DNA from: Owenia fusiformis
Taxonomy: Eukaryota; Annelida; Polychaeta; Sabellida; Oweniidae
DNA length: 64,000 bases
NCBI GenBank assembly: GCA_903813345.2
Contig: CAIIXF020000001.1
Coordinates: 53,959,885 to 54,023,884, forward strand
Direction: 5' to 3'
Shown: positions 27,101 through 37,139 of the stretch, in pieces
How the letters are laid out: every line of letters starts with the position of its first letter
Numbering within the stretch: position 1 is the first letter of the stretch
Made by a program: the position numbers and the translations under genes
Notes under the pieces: generated by a model
What the model saw: only the letters and a program-made list of their open reading frames with translations
The model's database searches: none
What the model was told of the DNA's origin: nothing

Positions 27101-30100
27101 AATGTATATTTTAGTGAAATTCAAAGTTTTTTAGAGTCAAAGTCAAGCTAGTTTCCTAAAAACACTTTTTTCTTGTTTTTGTTTTTGGGAACGTTGTGCT
27201 GAGATATGTTCAGAATGCACAAGAGAAGGTCTAAATTTGAAAAATTTTCTGGGGGCATGCCCCCCATATCCAAAAGTCGCCCCCTCCCCTGGCAAATCCT
27301 TCTGACGCCCCTGAAAATGTGTCCAGTCTTACAAACAACCCAGACATATACTAAAAAGAAGCTAGAGAATATACTATCAAGAAAATAGAGCCTTTGTTTT
27401 GCCAAAATCTGTTGATTTTTTACTGGATCGTGTGGTGAAATGTACTGATAACAGCGATGGGTGCTGTTTGATTCCTACCTGTGGTACAAAGAATATAACA
27501 AGCATACATGTGTTAATGGCTATGCTTAAAGTTTTATAGTATCATTATACGAGGGGTGATCAATAAGTAATGGACGCTTTTTCACACAGATGCTTTTTAT
27601 AGACCAATCCCTTTGATTTTTTTACCAATGATACGTCATTCAATTATCTATCAACTCTGAAGATTTGAAAACAAAACATGTAATATATTTTGATATATCT
27701 TTATTTCCGTGAAGGATGTGTAGGTACCCCGGGACCGACAGTTACGTCAAACATTCTGAAGCTATTTTAGCTTGTTTAACATGCAATGCAGTTGAATGCA
27801 GGCTGAACAAAACAAACCATTATGGTCATGAATTACCCCATTTTGTTATGTCATAGTTGATTTTGAATATTTTATCATCACTATGTGGTATTCATGCCAC
27901 ATTCATTCCACAGGTCCCTCTACATAGGTTCCATCAAGTGCTACATGTACACAATTACTCATCCTCTTAACTCAAGATTGTGAGACAAGGCTGAATCCAT
28001 TCTCTGACATGGTAGCAAGATGCAGTTGCACGGGTTGTTTTATTTCATCAATGACAATAAACCTGCATCCTTTCTCTATAGAAATAAGTAGTATAGAAAT
28101 AAATAAATCACATGTGAGCAGATCTGCACAATATGGTGCATTGACCAAGAGCTCAAATTTGAGGTCCAGGGATATTGTTTTCTGAACATTTTGAGATCTG
28201 TGGGCAGGTGCATTGTCCATATGGAGTAGGGTGTTCCCTTCTCTCACCACCCCTTTCTTCCACAATGCTTTCTCAAATTGACCTGCAAACCCCTTCCATA
28301 CAACACTCTGACATCACAATACTTTCTGTTTATGTGTTACCAGTCAGCAAAAAATGTCAAACAACACAACACTTGTTGCATATAAAAAGTTCAAATCTAA
28401 CTGAAATTTGCCAAACTGGCTAAAAACTGAATATGTGACGTAAATGTCGGTCCCGGGGTACCTGTACCTCCTTCACGGAAATAAGGATATATCAACATAT
28501 ATTATATATTTTGTCTTCAAATCTTCAGAATTGAAAGATAATTGAATGACGTATCACTGGTAGGAAAATCAAAGGGATTGGTCTATAAAAAGTATCTGTG
28601 TAAAAAAGCGTCCATTACTTATTGATCACCCCTTGTACAATAGCAATATATAAATTAGAATATAAATAATAGAGAAATGAGATACAAAACGATAATGGTT
28701 GTTTTGTATAGAATTTCAGACATTTATACATCTGTGCTGTAGTATACCATGATAATTCCTATGAATATCTATAGTTATAAGAAAGGAATGGGATGTTTAT
28801 CAGAATACTAATGTGGGTATTACTTACATGTATATGACATATCATACATGTATTCTATTTCAATTTCATTAAAATCACCATTCTCACAAATGTCTTTCAA
28901 TGATATTCAAAAAGAGAACTCATCACTATTGAACCATGTACATGTAGTGATTTCTGGCTGACAAAATAATAAGACAAATCTCTAGTTTGTTGGTTAGACT
29001 CGAGTAAGTAGTCTTGCTAAAGCCCTTGTGACACCCTACTCCCCACCTCCCCACAAGATGTTGAAGAACGGAAAGGGGGGGGGGGGCAGAGACTTAAGGC
29101 AAGCCTATTGAGTAAGCTATAAGTCTTGGAATGAGTGAATAACAGACAATGGACACATTTGCATCAAATCCAAGTTCTGGATAATTAATAGCAAAGCAGT
29201 TTCAACATCCTGTGGTTAATAGCTTAGTGACAATTGATGATCCGCAAAGTAATCACATGTCAAATCTGTTTGCAATTGACAATGTACTCATGCCCGCAAG
29301 TATCTTGATTTGAAACACTCTCTTTCCTTGATTAGTTCTAAGCCAGTTAAAGAGCAACATTATTGATGAAATTGACAATTTTGCCACATTTAATGAAGAT
29401 TAAAATGGACCTGCTTTTCACATTCATTCAATCCACCCAAAAGCATAAAAGTCACTCTCTTGTGATGTGTGAGGTCATAATAATAAGACAAAAAAGAAAG
29501 ATAAACATATATTAGGTATATATGACTTAAATTTCATTCTAAACCCCATATTGAAAATAGCATGAATATTTGTTTTTCTGGCTGGTTTGTTGTTATATCA
29601 CCATCAAAGTGGTGACCTAAACTTTTTGAAGATGGTGTTTGGCATTTGGTGTTTGGCATCATTAACAAATGGCAGGTGGTAAAATTTTGCATGTTAATGC
29701 CTTGTTTATCATATGAGAATCATAACAAAGTCCAGCGTGTCTATTATTTATGGCAAATATATGACCTAGGTTTTTATTGTGTCCATTGCAAAATACATCA
29801 ACAATTTCACATTTATGCTCTTTAAGCAATAACTGAAAAAAAATTATTCGTCATATATTGCATTATCCAATCCCTGCCAATGTCCCTATATCATGTAATA
29901 ATCTACTTGCTGTCAACTTTAACAATAATCTGCATGTTAACAAACAATCAAGTGAACGGCTTAATGTATACAAAGTGCTGTATTATACAGAGCTGAAATC
30001 GAGTAATTGAATAGAATTATTTTCTATCCTAATAAATCAAATGACATTATGTTTTGTCAGTTGCTCTCTGCATTTTTGCATACTGGAGGGCATTGATTAA

Positions 30101-33100
30101 AGCCAAGGATACACAGCCCATTTCTCGTAAAGGGTGTCAAAGAGACTATTTGGTCCCGAAAAGCGAGACAGGTAGTGATGTAATTCATTAGAATTTTTGA
30201 AATAATTGATTTATTTTTATTGTATAATAAGTCAGTGGGACTGACTTAAATGTAATAAAATTCACTGATCCAATTCTCAACAACTAATAATTATCCCAAC
30301 AAAGGAAGTGGGGGAAAGATGTCCATCCGTCTGTCTGATCAAGTCCTTAGGGAAAAAATTAACATCTCAAGGATATACATGTAGGAAAGAAACTCTGTCA
30401 GCATATATCAAAAATCAATGTACAGATAGACAGACGGACGGATGGACAGAGGCGTTCTCTATATCCCTCTTTGTTCGATGGGATAATAAATGTGTAGTCC
30501 ATTATATCTAACAGGTTTTCTGACATCGATAATTCGAAAAATGTTAAACTAAACGTCATGCCGATAGCTCAAAAAGGTAAAATTATTCTTTCTGCAGACC
30601 TTGCTGCATGTACCTTTTAATATGAATACTGGATGTATAACTAGAAATTATGACAAAAAACTTTTGTTTAGATCAAGCAATGAGTTTGTGACTTTGACAT
30701 CATAAAAATAGGAAAGGTTAGCATTGAGCCATTCTACATAAAATTGCATTGATATTGAGAAATGTCACCTCTGGTACTGTATTACAGATAATATGGTTTC
30801 AAATTTTGTTTTTATCGTAGGTCTGTAGGCATGCCCGTAGCCAGCGGGGGTTCGAGGGGTGCCAACTTTACGTTAAAAGATAATCTTGCAACATAAGCAA
30901 GACAAAATGCCACACAGGTTATCGCAAACAAATTAAATTAGATGGATTCAACCATTTACTGTGTTCATATATGTAGTGATTAGTTCTGTTCGTATCTGTA
31001 ACTAGAGCTCATGTGGTGTCTAAAAGCAAAATCATTTCATCCAAACATTATAGTTATACTAATTGGGCATTTGATTCAATTTTTAATAGTATTTTTTCTG
31101 AAAAGTTATGAATTCACAATGATGCAATTTAAAGGTATATCTTTTAGAATCAATATTTTATAATGGAAGTGTATTTTTAAAATTCAAATCTTCAATTAAA
31201 TAAGATTAGTGTCAGAATGAACTGGATTACATATAACAATTTAAAAAAGAAAGGAAGGAAGGTCTTTTATGATCAATATTTGATCATGCTGAGATTTAGC
31301 TCATATGGACAAACGAGTGAAAAAAACAAATGCCAACTTAATTGACATTAAAAGTTAATATTGCGGCAGAATTTTGCAAGACATATAGGTTATTGCAAAC
31401 AATTTTAGACGGTTATATCTTGGATTACAACGCTATTCTGACCACGAATATAGGCATATCTTTAAGATCCATTCATTATCTGAAGGAAATGTATATACAA
31501 TGATAATTAAGTCAATTACTGAATTAGGTGCAAATTAATCTGCATGTAAATTTAACAAAAAGAGAACCCCACTCATCATGATTAAGGAATGGGTGGCCCA
31601 GAGATTAATTTCAACGAATTTCAAATTAGAGATTTTGAAATATTAGGTGTAAGATGGGAGTGGAATAATTTTTGAAGCAATCAGACGTCAACAATGATAA
31701 AACTGTTGTCAGTTACTGATGTTACCAATGACATCATCAATTCAATAACATCTCAGCAATGACATATTTAATTTACATGACAAAATGTCATGACATGGTT
31801 GCATGCCATCTCAAAGAGTGAAAACTTATCTAAATGCAAATCCCCTTTATTTGTTGCCATGGTCACCAATATTGCCCAATATCCGAAGATGCCTATAATG
31901 TTCCTATGGTGATTACTGTTGGATTGGAATTCCCATGACTTCTCAATGTATCAACTATGCAACCAATGTTTAGAAGTGTTAAAATTGCTAAAATTGATAG
32001 TGATGGTCTGGTGAAAAAACATGGAGACCCCTTTTTATCACTCTAAAGTATTTTACACGAGCTAAAGTGACACGCACTATTGACAAATTCAAAGGCATTT
32101 GATTGGAAAGAATAGATCAAAGAATTATTATTGAAAGAGAGTAGGTTAAGCGCTCTTTTATAGATGCATCTATAAAACATCTTTACAATTGGTAACCCCT
32201 GGCAAAGATGTTCAATCAAATATAGACACCACAAGCTTTTAGTAAATAAAAATGCATTATGTATTATGAATCTCATAAAAAAGTAATATGTTATGGATTC
32301 AGATATCACCTCAGGTAAATCTTATACATTGCAACCAGAACAACGTCAACGCCAAAGCGTATGGAATCCCATCGAACAGAAATGACTGCTATTTTTACAA
32401 ACAAAATATATAGCAAATATCATAAAATAACACACATAAGAAAGGCCACCATTTTCAAAATGGTTGCTCACTAGCCAAGTTGTCATCAGAAGAAGTAATA
32501 TGCTTTTTTTTATAGTATTCACATACCAAATATGAACAAAATTGCTCCACTACTTTTCAAGTAATGGTAAAATACTTCAAAATGGTGGCCATTTTTCAAA
32601 ATGGCCGCCTTCTACCAAAAGTGTCATTAAACAGTGTGCCATGCTCATAGTATTCACATACCAAATATGAACAAAATCACTCTACTACTTTTCAAGTTAC
32701 AGCAAAAATCGTTAAATAGCGAGTAAAGGCCGAGTAAATTACGTTTAAATGGCAGCCGTTTTTCAAAATGGCAGCCTTCTACCAAAAGTGTCATTAGACA
32801 GGGTATCATGCTTATAGTATTCACATACCAAATATGAACAAAATCGCTCCACTACTTTTAGGGTTATAGAAAAATAAGTTAAAATGACGACCATTTTTCA
32901 AAATGGCTGCCTTCTACCAAAAGTGTCATTAGACAGTGTGCCATGCTTATAGTATTCACATACCAAATATGAACAAAATCGCTCCACTACTTTTCGGGTT
33001 ATAGAAAAATAAGTTAAAATGACGACCATTTTTCAAAATGGCAGCCTCCTACCAAAAATGTCATTAGACAGTGAGTCATGCTTATAGTATTCACATACCA

Positions 33101-34436
33101 AATATGAACAAAATCGATCCACTACTTCTTGAGTTTCAGCAAAAATCGTAAAATAACGAGTAAAGGCCGCCATTTTTCAAGATGGCTGCCATGTGCTTCT
33201 TTAATATCTACATTTTTAGCTTTATCAAAGTCCTAAATAATTTCTTTACATTTAAAACATATTGCTATTACAGTTTTACATATTGCACCTAAATTACTGT
33301 AAAATCGGCACTAAAATGGCCGCCATTTTTAAATGAGCGGCCATTTTGAAAATCGGCTTTCGAGCAGAACTTCTACCCCATAGGGTATATGTGTACAAAA
33401 TATGAACAAAATCGGGCCAACGGTATTTGAGTTATTGCCCGGACGGACGGACGTACGTACGTACGTACGGACGGACGGACGTACGGACGGACGGACGTAG
33501 GCGTTCCCTATATCCCTCCGAACTTCGTTCAATGGGATAATTATTTGTTAACAAGTTCAAGTTGATTTTAATGATATTGAAGATATCTGATATTATACAA
33601 TGATGGTTTTTCTAACAATCCTGTGCGCCATTTAACTTATTCCTTTATACTAGGGAAACAGATTTCCATTTTAGATATTGAGAGAACTAAATATATTTGT
33701 GAAAAAATGTCATTTTGTTCCAATGAGGGTTGGCTTATGTTTCATTTCAAACATATGGTAGCAAGAACAAAAAAAGACAATGTCAGATGGGTTTTCTGCA
33801 ACTTCACACCACTACCTCCAGTTACCAAAATTATGAAAAAATCACCCTTGATTGGTCTTCTGAATTCCATATTTCATTTCTCTCAGTAAATGAATGCAAA
33901 GGCATGAGAAGCAAAAGAAAAGACCTTTCATCCTCCAATTTCAATGGCTATTCTGGGGAAGAATTCTCAAGAACATAGGAGGTGAAGAAAGATGTTGGAA
34001 TCACTTGATACATAACTTACATAACATTTCCATTAAATTAAGTAAGTAAAGTCAATTTCAAGACAGAGTAAATGCCCTGTTTAATATCTATTGGTACACA
34101 CCTAGGACTTTATCCAATCGAAGATGTTTACAATATAATTTGCAACTACAAGGTATGTAACTAAAACTATGCCATATAAGCAGCACATTGTTCATGTATA
34201 TGTATCTATTTTGTATAATATGATCTAGAATCAGATGAAATAAGAGATAAAAAATAATCAAAATTATTATTTACCATTCTTGCTGTTCAATCCATTCAGC
34301 AAAGTAGTGTCGGACCTCCATTGGAAAATGTGTCCCGTAAACATTTCGCATCTGCTGGTGAGCGCCACCAGGTGGAAGCTGTTGGACACGGCCCCATAGA
34401 GACATCTCAGAGGTCCGTGTGGAAAGCACCTGTTCC
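11909..34436 (-). CDS. STAT5: STAT transcription factor, STAT5-like, complete (785 codons, 16 coding exons per transcript)
   Basis: Exons in transcript order: 34436-34275 (ATG at 34405), 26007-25851, 25291-25202, 24794-24638, 24152-24028, 21475-21324, 20939-20778, then 19864-19730 or 19676-19542, 17170-17035, 16711-16589, 16311-16219, 15704-15510, 15231-15137, 14729-14590, 14020-13804, 12158-11909 (TAA). Every junction keeps frame with GT/AG, giving 785 aa against about 790 for vertebrate STAT5. Domains: N-terminal domain (1-126), coiled coil (127-325), DNA-binding domain (about 326-465), linker, SH2 with Arg610 in GTFLLRFSE, Tyr692 in EGYVGLDL (activation tyrosine), acidic tail. STAT5-type words include [40 protein letters not shown] and IRSLADRI. 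It is a latent cytoplasmic factor activated by JAK phosphorylation, acting as a nuclear dimer. Tail-to-tail with NAB. Confidence 0.96.
12781..12795. repeat. Poly-G run
   Basis: 15 consecutive G within STAT intron 15; a low-complexity tract likely to vary in length. Similar tracts are at about 29077 (G) and at 48039 and 48186 (C). Confidence 0.9.
13804..15231 (-). CDS. STAT5: STAT SH2 domain and activation-tyrosine exons 13-15
   Basis: Exons 15231-15137, 14729-14590 and 14020-13804 encode residues 553-703. FTFWEW and GPWNDN lead into the SH2 domain. GTFLLRFSE contains the phosphotyrosine-binding arginine (Arg610), GGVTIAW follows, then [24 protein letters not shown] places the predicted JAK-phosphorylated tyrosine at 692 (STAT5 GYVKPQI). 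The last exon ends GG before gtaggt, completing Gly with the next exon. Confidence 0.95.
15510..17170 (-). CDS. STAT5: STAT DNA-binding and linker domain exons 9-12
   Basis: Exons 17170-17035, 16711-16589, 16311-16219 and 15704-15510 encode residues 371-552. Diagnostic words are [34 protein letters not shown] (STAT5 [18 protein letters not shown]), [35 protein letters not shown] and LISWSQFNK. Splice phases are mostly 0 here. This is among the most STAT5-like stretches of the protein. Confidence 0.95.
17171..19541. other. STAT intron 8 (2.37 kb)
   Basis: No exon recognised; in particular no third copy of the DNA-binding-domain exon was seen. The part 17440-17960 belongs to a dispersed repeat whose inverted relative lies at about 56220-56570, downstream of UBE2J2. 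Confidence 0.6.
19542..19676 (-). CDS. STAT5: STAT alternative exon 8b (start of DNA-binding domain, variant B)
   Basis: 135 bp, acceptor CAATTTTCAG, donor gtaagttt, same phases as exon 8a, no stop codon. It encodes residues 326-369 with [21 protein letters not shown] and VKASII. This is closer to vertebrate STAT5 ([17 protein letters not shown]) than variant A is. 35 of the 44 whole codons specify the same residue as 8a. It lies only 53 nt downstream of exon 8a. Splicing from exon 7 to either copy, or to both, keeps the frame. Confidence 0.92.
19730..19864 (-). CDS. STAT5: STAT alternative exon 8a (start of DNA-binding domain, variant A)
   Basis: 135 bp, acceptor TTGCTTGCAG, donor gtaagtcc. 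It starts with one base completing Ser325 and ends with two bases of codon 370, so it is interchangeable with exon 8b. It begins [13 protein letters not shown], as in STAT5, then diverges from variant B at local positions 14-16 (KES against TQA), 19 (G/Q), 21 (T/N), 28 (R/G), 32 (M/V), 38 (T/A) and 42 (L/S). The core VRLLVG and NPP are kept. This is the copy less like vertebrate STAT5. It is first in transcript order. Confidence 0.9.
   Translation of the reverse strand, partial: YIYYREATTPGTQEREQVWVNSSAPGGPQSQHAHEPTYSKSINY
20778..24794 (-). CDS. STAT5: STAT coiled-coil exons 4-7
   Basis: Exons 24794-24638, 24152-24028, 21475-21324 and 20939-20778 encode residues 127-324. Recognisable words are [13 protein letters not shown] (STAT5 EYFIIQYQESLRI), [17 protein letters not shown] (STAT5 DDELIQWKRRQQLAGNG), [13 protein letters not shown] and [13 protein letters not shown]. 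The segment AQELLNLRI joins ALADKH without a gap relative to STAT5, so no exon is missing in the 2.5 kb intron between exons 5 and 6. Confidence 0.94.
21700..21850. repeat. GGTACC-rich palindromic repeat
   Basis: ATGGTACCGT-like words recur about seven times in 150 bp in STAT intron 5. A shorter version is at 14110-14165. The self-complementary words make the apparent open frames on - meaningless. Confidence 0.6.
22141..23190 (-). mobile_element. 5'-truncated LINE (non-LTR retrotransposon), reverse-transcriptase C-terminal fragment
   Basis: On - a frame at 23074-22664 contains [20 protein letters not shown], a word typical of the region after the RT core in many animal LINEs. A shifted frame downstream (about 22640-22400) holds [15 protein letters not shown], then RKCETC and EEHYLLHC, the C-terminal zinc-knuckle-like region. 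One frameshift and one stop interrupt it, so it is dead. It lies in STAT intron 5, in the same orientation as STAT. Confidence 0.8.
23600..23690. repeat. Remnant end of the TTATCCCA/tetranucleotide repeat family
   Basis: GACGAACGGCCTCTCTATAT followed by CCCCCTTGGAATTCATTTGG resembles the better-preserved ends at 30420-30490 and 33430-33541. It is degenerate, in STAT intron 5. Confidence 0.5.
25202..26007 (-). CDS. STAT5: STAT N-terminal domain exons 2 and 3 (26007-25851, 25291-25202)
   Basis: Exon 2 completes the Trp codon from exon 1 and encodes residues 45-96, including [15 protein letters not shown]. It ends STFR before gtaggt. Exon 3 encodes residues 97-126, starting [11 protein letters not shown]. 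Together with exon 1 they form the oligomerising STAT N-domain. The donor region is partly duplicated just downstream: CCTACCCTAAATGTGCT occurs at 25776-25792 and again at 25846-25862. Confidence 0.92.
26044..26490. repeat. Two adjacent hairpin repeats in STAT intron 1
   Basis: Hairpin 1 (about 26060-26172) pairs AGGATATTGGGATTATCTC with its inverse around CCCTCGGGACCTACGGCCCT. Hairpin 2 (about 26349-26478) is a diverged copy in the same orientation. Both end with CTCATATAGGA (26174 and 26474). Hairpin 1 lies only some 50 nt upstream of the exon 2 acceptor. Confidence 0.75.
26880..27320. mobile_element. Small element with GGCGTCAGAAGG inverted ends
   Basis: TGGCGTCAGAAGGGGGAGGG near 26880 and the inverse CCTTCTGACGCCCCTGA near 27300 bound about 430 bp of non-coding sequence with GC-rich edges and an AT-rich middle. 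Non-autonomous; class unknown. Confidence 0.5.
27550..28635 (-). mobile_element. Mariner-type transposon, internally degenerate, TA target duplication
   Basis: Ends CGAGGGGTGATCAATAAGTA and the inverse TACTTATTGATCACCCCTTG are flanked by TA (27548-27549, 28636-28637). Inverted repeats extend about 205 bp, to a GGTACC...GGGACCGAC block. On - at 28265-27972 a frame carries [14 protein letters not shown], then [14 protein letters not shown], matching the mariner transposase motif with the second catalytic Asp and the usual PPYSPDLAPCDFF word. The N-terminal half is absent and the frame is worn. Confidence 0.85.
27972..28265 (-). pseudogene. Mariner transposase C-terminal remnant
   Basis: 98-codon open segment with the DNAPAH motif and a degenerate CDLF block. 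No DNA-binding half and no third catalytic residue in good context, so it is inactive. It sits between the long inverted repeats of the element. Confidence 0.8.
30290..30490. repeat. Short copy of the TTATCCCA...TGGGATAA repeat
   Basis: ATTATCCCAACAAAGGAAGT begins the copy and GTTCGATGGGATAATAAA ends it, with GTCCATCCGTCTGTCTG and GACAGACGGACGGATGGACA inside as a second inverted layer. About 200 bp in STAT intron 1. Confidence 0.7.
30870..31570. repeat. Dispersed repeat, two tandem diverged units
   Basis: CAGGTTATCGCAAACAAATT (about 30912) and TAGGTTATTGCAAACAATTT (about 31385) start two related units. The inverse relative is inside the large element near 44395-44940 (TTGCGATAACCTACATG, GATAATGAATAGATCT). 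No coding content. Confidence 0.55.
32330..33541. repeat. Tandem array of about 125-bp units ending in GTAC/GGAC microsatellite
   Basis: Five to six units contain ACCAAAAGTGTCATTA, then GTATTCACATACCAAATATG, then AACAAAATCGCTCCACTAC, each beginning with CCATTTTTCAAAATGG. The array ends in a GGACGGAC/GTACGTAC run (33435-33500), then TATATCCCTCCGAACTTCGT and TGGGATAAT. Its structure matches the element ends at 58.93 and 30.3 kb. Located in STAT intron 1. Confidence 0.8.
34275..34436 (-). CDS. STAT5: STAT first coding exon with start codon
   Basis: Acceptor ATTTTACAG precedes 31 nt of 5' UTR, then ATG at 34405-34403. The peptide begins [16 protein letters not shown] and contains [18 protein letters not shown], aligning with the STAT5 N-terminus (QQL... 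YGQHFPIEVRHYLAQWIE). The start is chosen because it matches the STAT5 start position. A non-coding first exon must lie upstream and was not located. The exon ends GAATG|gtaaat. Confidence 0.95.
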
Positions 34437-35464
34437 CTGTAAAATCCACCAAACATTATATCATTTTGTTGCATATGGTCCCTAGACTGGTGTGCAGTGT
34501 TCACTAAGGGATCTGTGAAAGACTGACAACCTGCATGAGACACCTGATGTCTCATCATAATTACGCATACACCATCTAGGCTCAGAAACCTTGCAAAAGA
34601 AATTCCGTCCTAGCTATATCAGATTCTTATCTCCCAGTAAAAAGTATTCCGTCAAGCAGCTCAATATGATGGTTTATATCTGAAACACATTGCAACAATG
34701 CAACTAATAATAAATCCAAAATTAAATTGTGAGTCTTGCTCTGTATGATCTATGCAATGAAATTACATAGATATACTCCTACAGAATATCAAGTAAAATC
34801 TGGTGAAAACAATAATCTGGATATCTGATATTAATCATAAAATACAAGCTGTTAATATCAATTATAATAACATCAGATGTAGATTTCAGTATGTTTTGGT
34901 AACCCTCCTCCTGTTGACTGTTCCTATAAACCTTCACAGACTGATTATAAGGGCCACTTCGCATATTTTCAATGTCTTTGGGCAAAATTAAGACTTTTAT
35001 TTGAATTTTATAAAATGTCCAATGTATTGATAAGAACCCTATCTTTCATTTGACACCAACAACAGCTCAAACAGTCCACATCAAAGCTTACAATGAATAA
35101 TCAAAAAATATTTTCGATCTGTCAAGCTTTATATATCAAGTTTTTATCAATATCATTAAAAGATGGCGAAGTTGTTTGTATTACATGATACATTCATTTT
35201 TATAGAAGTGTCGCCACCTTTTAAATCAAAAGTAAATAAAAACATGCACTTTGTTTAGCATGTGTATGCATGTCAAATGATCTCTGAACTTCAAATGCTT
35301 TTTTTCTATGTGATTTATTTTTTTCTTAGTTCAATATTAAAGCAAATCAAACTTTGTTTCATATTTGAGCGAGTGTGTGAGTAATATGTTTCAATATTTT
35401 TTAGTAAAACAGCTCTACCGATGGATAAAAGACATATCAAAATACCAATACAAAGCATATAGGG

Positions 35465-35575
35465 GTCAGCACATTATACCGAAACCTTTTATGCCGACTC
35501 GCATTGTACTGAAAGGTGTTACACCGAATGCTGTAATACCGACGGACGCGCATTATACCGAAAAGTTTTCCTGCG
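35465..35575. repeat. ATTATACCGA-type short repeat cluster
   Basis: Variants ATTATACCGAAA, TTATGCCGAC, TTACACCGAA, TAATACCGAC and ATTATACCGAAA occur within 110 bp, spaced about 20-25 nt. Function unknown. Confidence 0.55.
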
Positions 35576-37139
35576 TGTAACTATCTGCTTGTAACCTTTA
35601 AGAGACAATGCAAGTGCAAGGTAATTGATAGAAAAATTAGCGAAAACATATTTAAAGTTTATTTGGAGTAAAATATTAGAATTTCAAATGGATGCGTAGG
35701 ACTTTTGGAAATTGGTGCATTTAATGTAATAAATATGTTGATGCAGAGATGGAGGGTTGTAATGGGAGTCCTTGTGCAAAATATAGGGGAGAATAATAAA
35801 AGAACTGGCAGTATATCGAGGCTTTTGGTTGAAATCTCTGAAGATTTGCATCTTCTCACATCTGGGGACCAAAACGCCGCTAAAACGAGTGACTCTGTAC
35901 ACAAAAGCAATGTCTCGAGTTAAAGGTATTTCTGTTTCTGTGAAGGTTTTAATGGAACAAGTTTGAAGGAAAACGGTGTACTGTGACACTCACAATCATT
36001 GGTTTTCCAAAGACAGGCTAGGTTTGAAATTCAAACTAACGGTTTTGCGGGGCGTTTTGGTTTTCGATACGCCCCGGTGAGTTAGTAATAATAAGGCCTT
36101 TTTTACATGAAACATGAATGTTATCATGGACATTTTTATGAGTAGTAACCACAATGGGAACACGTGTTAAGCGATGTGAAAAACTAGCATCCAGTTGAAG
36201 TTTGGTTGTATTTGGGTGTATTTGCATCCATCTGGTACACCTGTGCATACCAGGCGTACTGGCCCCATGCTTATAATATAATAATCAAGGATGTGAAGCC
36301 TGAAAGTAATTTTGATATGTGACAAATCTCCGTACCACGATGTCCGATTTGGTGCTCTGATCTGGCCGCATGAAAAGGTTTTCATACTATTTCATAGATG
36401 TCGCTGTAACATATTTTCAAGTATTTAGCCCCCGTAGGAACGGTGATTACTCTGTCATAGAATGACTTCCGTTTGCAAGATTTCTGTACAGAATTCAACT
36501 TTTTTCAAGGTTTGTTGTGCTTTTTACCGTTTTTCCGGGCGTCATTTCGTTCTCAAGTTACATTCTGTGAAAGATAAGGTAGCATAACGCGGGTAATACT
36601 TCGCTTTTATGATGTTCTTTTGAGAAATTTATGGTTTTATTTAAAAAATTAAAATCACAGAAATTGTTTTTGATCTTTGATTCATCAAAAAATCAACTTT
36701 GTTAATTTATCTCACTTAACAATTTTATGGGAGATCAAGAGTCTAAATATCCCTATCACGCGAGGGCTAAAAAACAAGATGGCGTACTTATTATTTAATC
36801 CCGGGATTTTGTCCCATATGGCCCAGTTTGATTTCCTCATCAGTACAAATGAATTAACACTTACAGTACTGCAGTATAGGCCTAGTTCATGCTCTAACAA
36901 ACAGCTGGACTGGATTAAAATGTATTTTCGGCTGTACAGTACAGATTTTAAGATTTGCATGTACATTTCGCCTACGTATTTGTGACGTAGTTTTCCTCGA
37001 ATTGGTACAGTTTAACATCACGTGATTATCGATTTTATAAAAACAGCGCTATCTATCAATTACTCCGTGCGTCAAAAGCATAAATTGAAATGGCCAGCTG
37101 GGGCTGCGAAATCTGCCATCGTGGTACATTCTAACTTGT

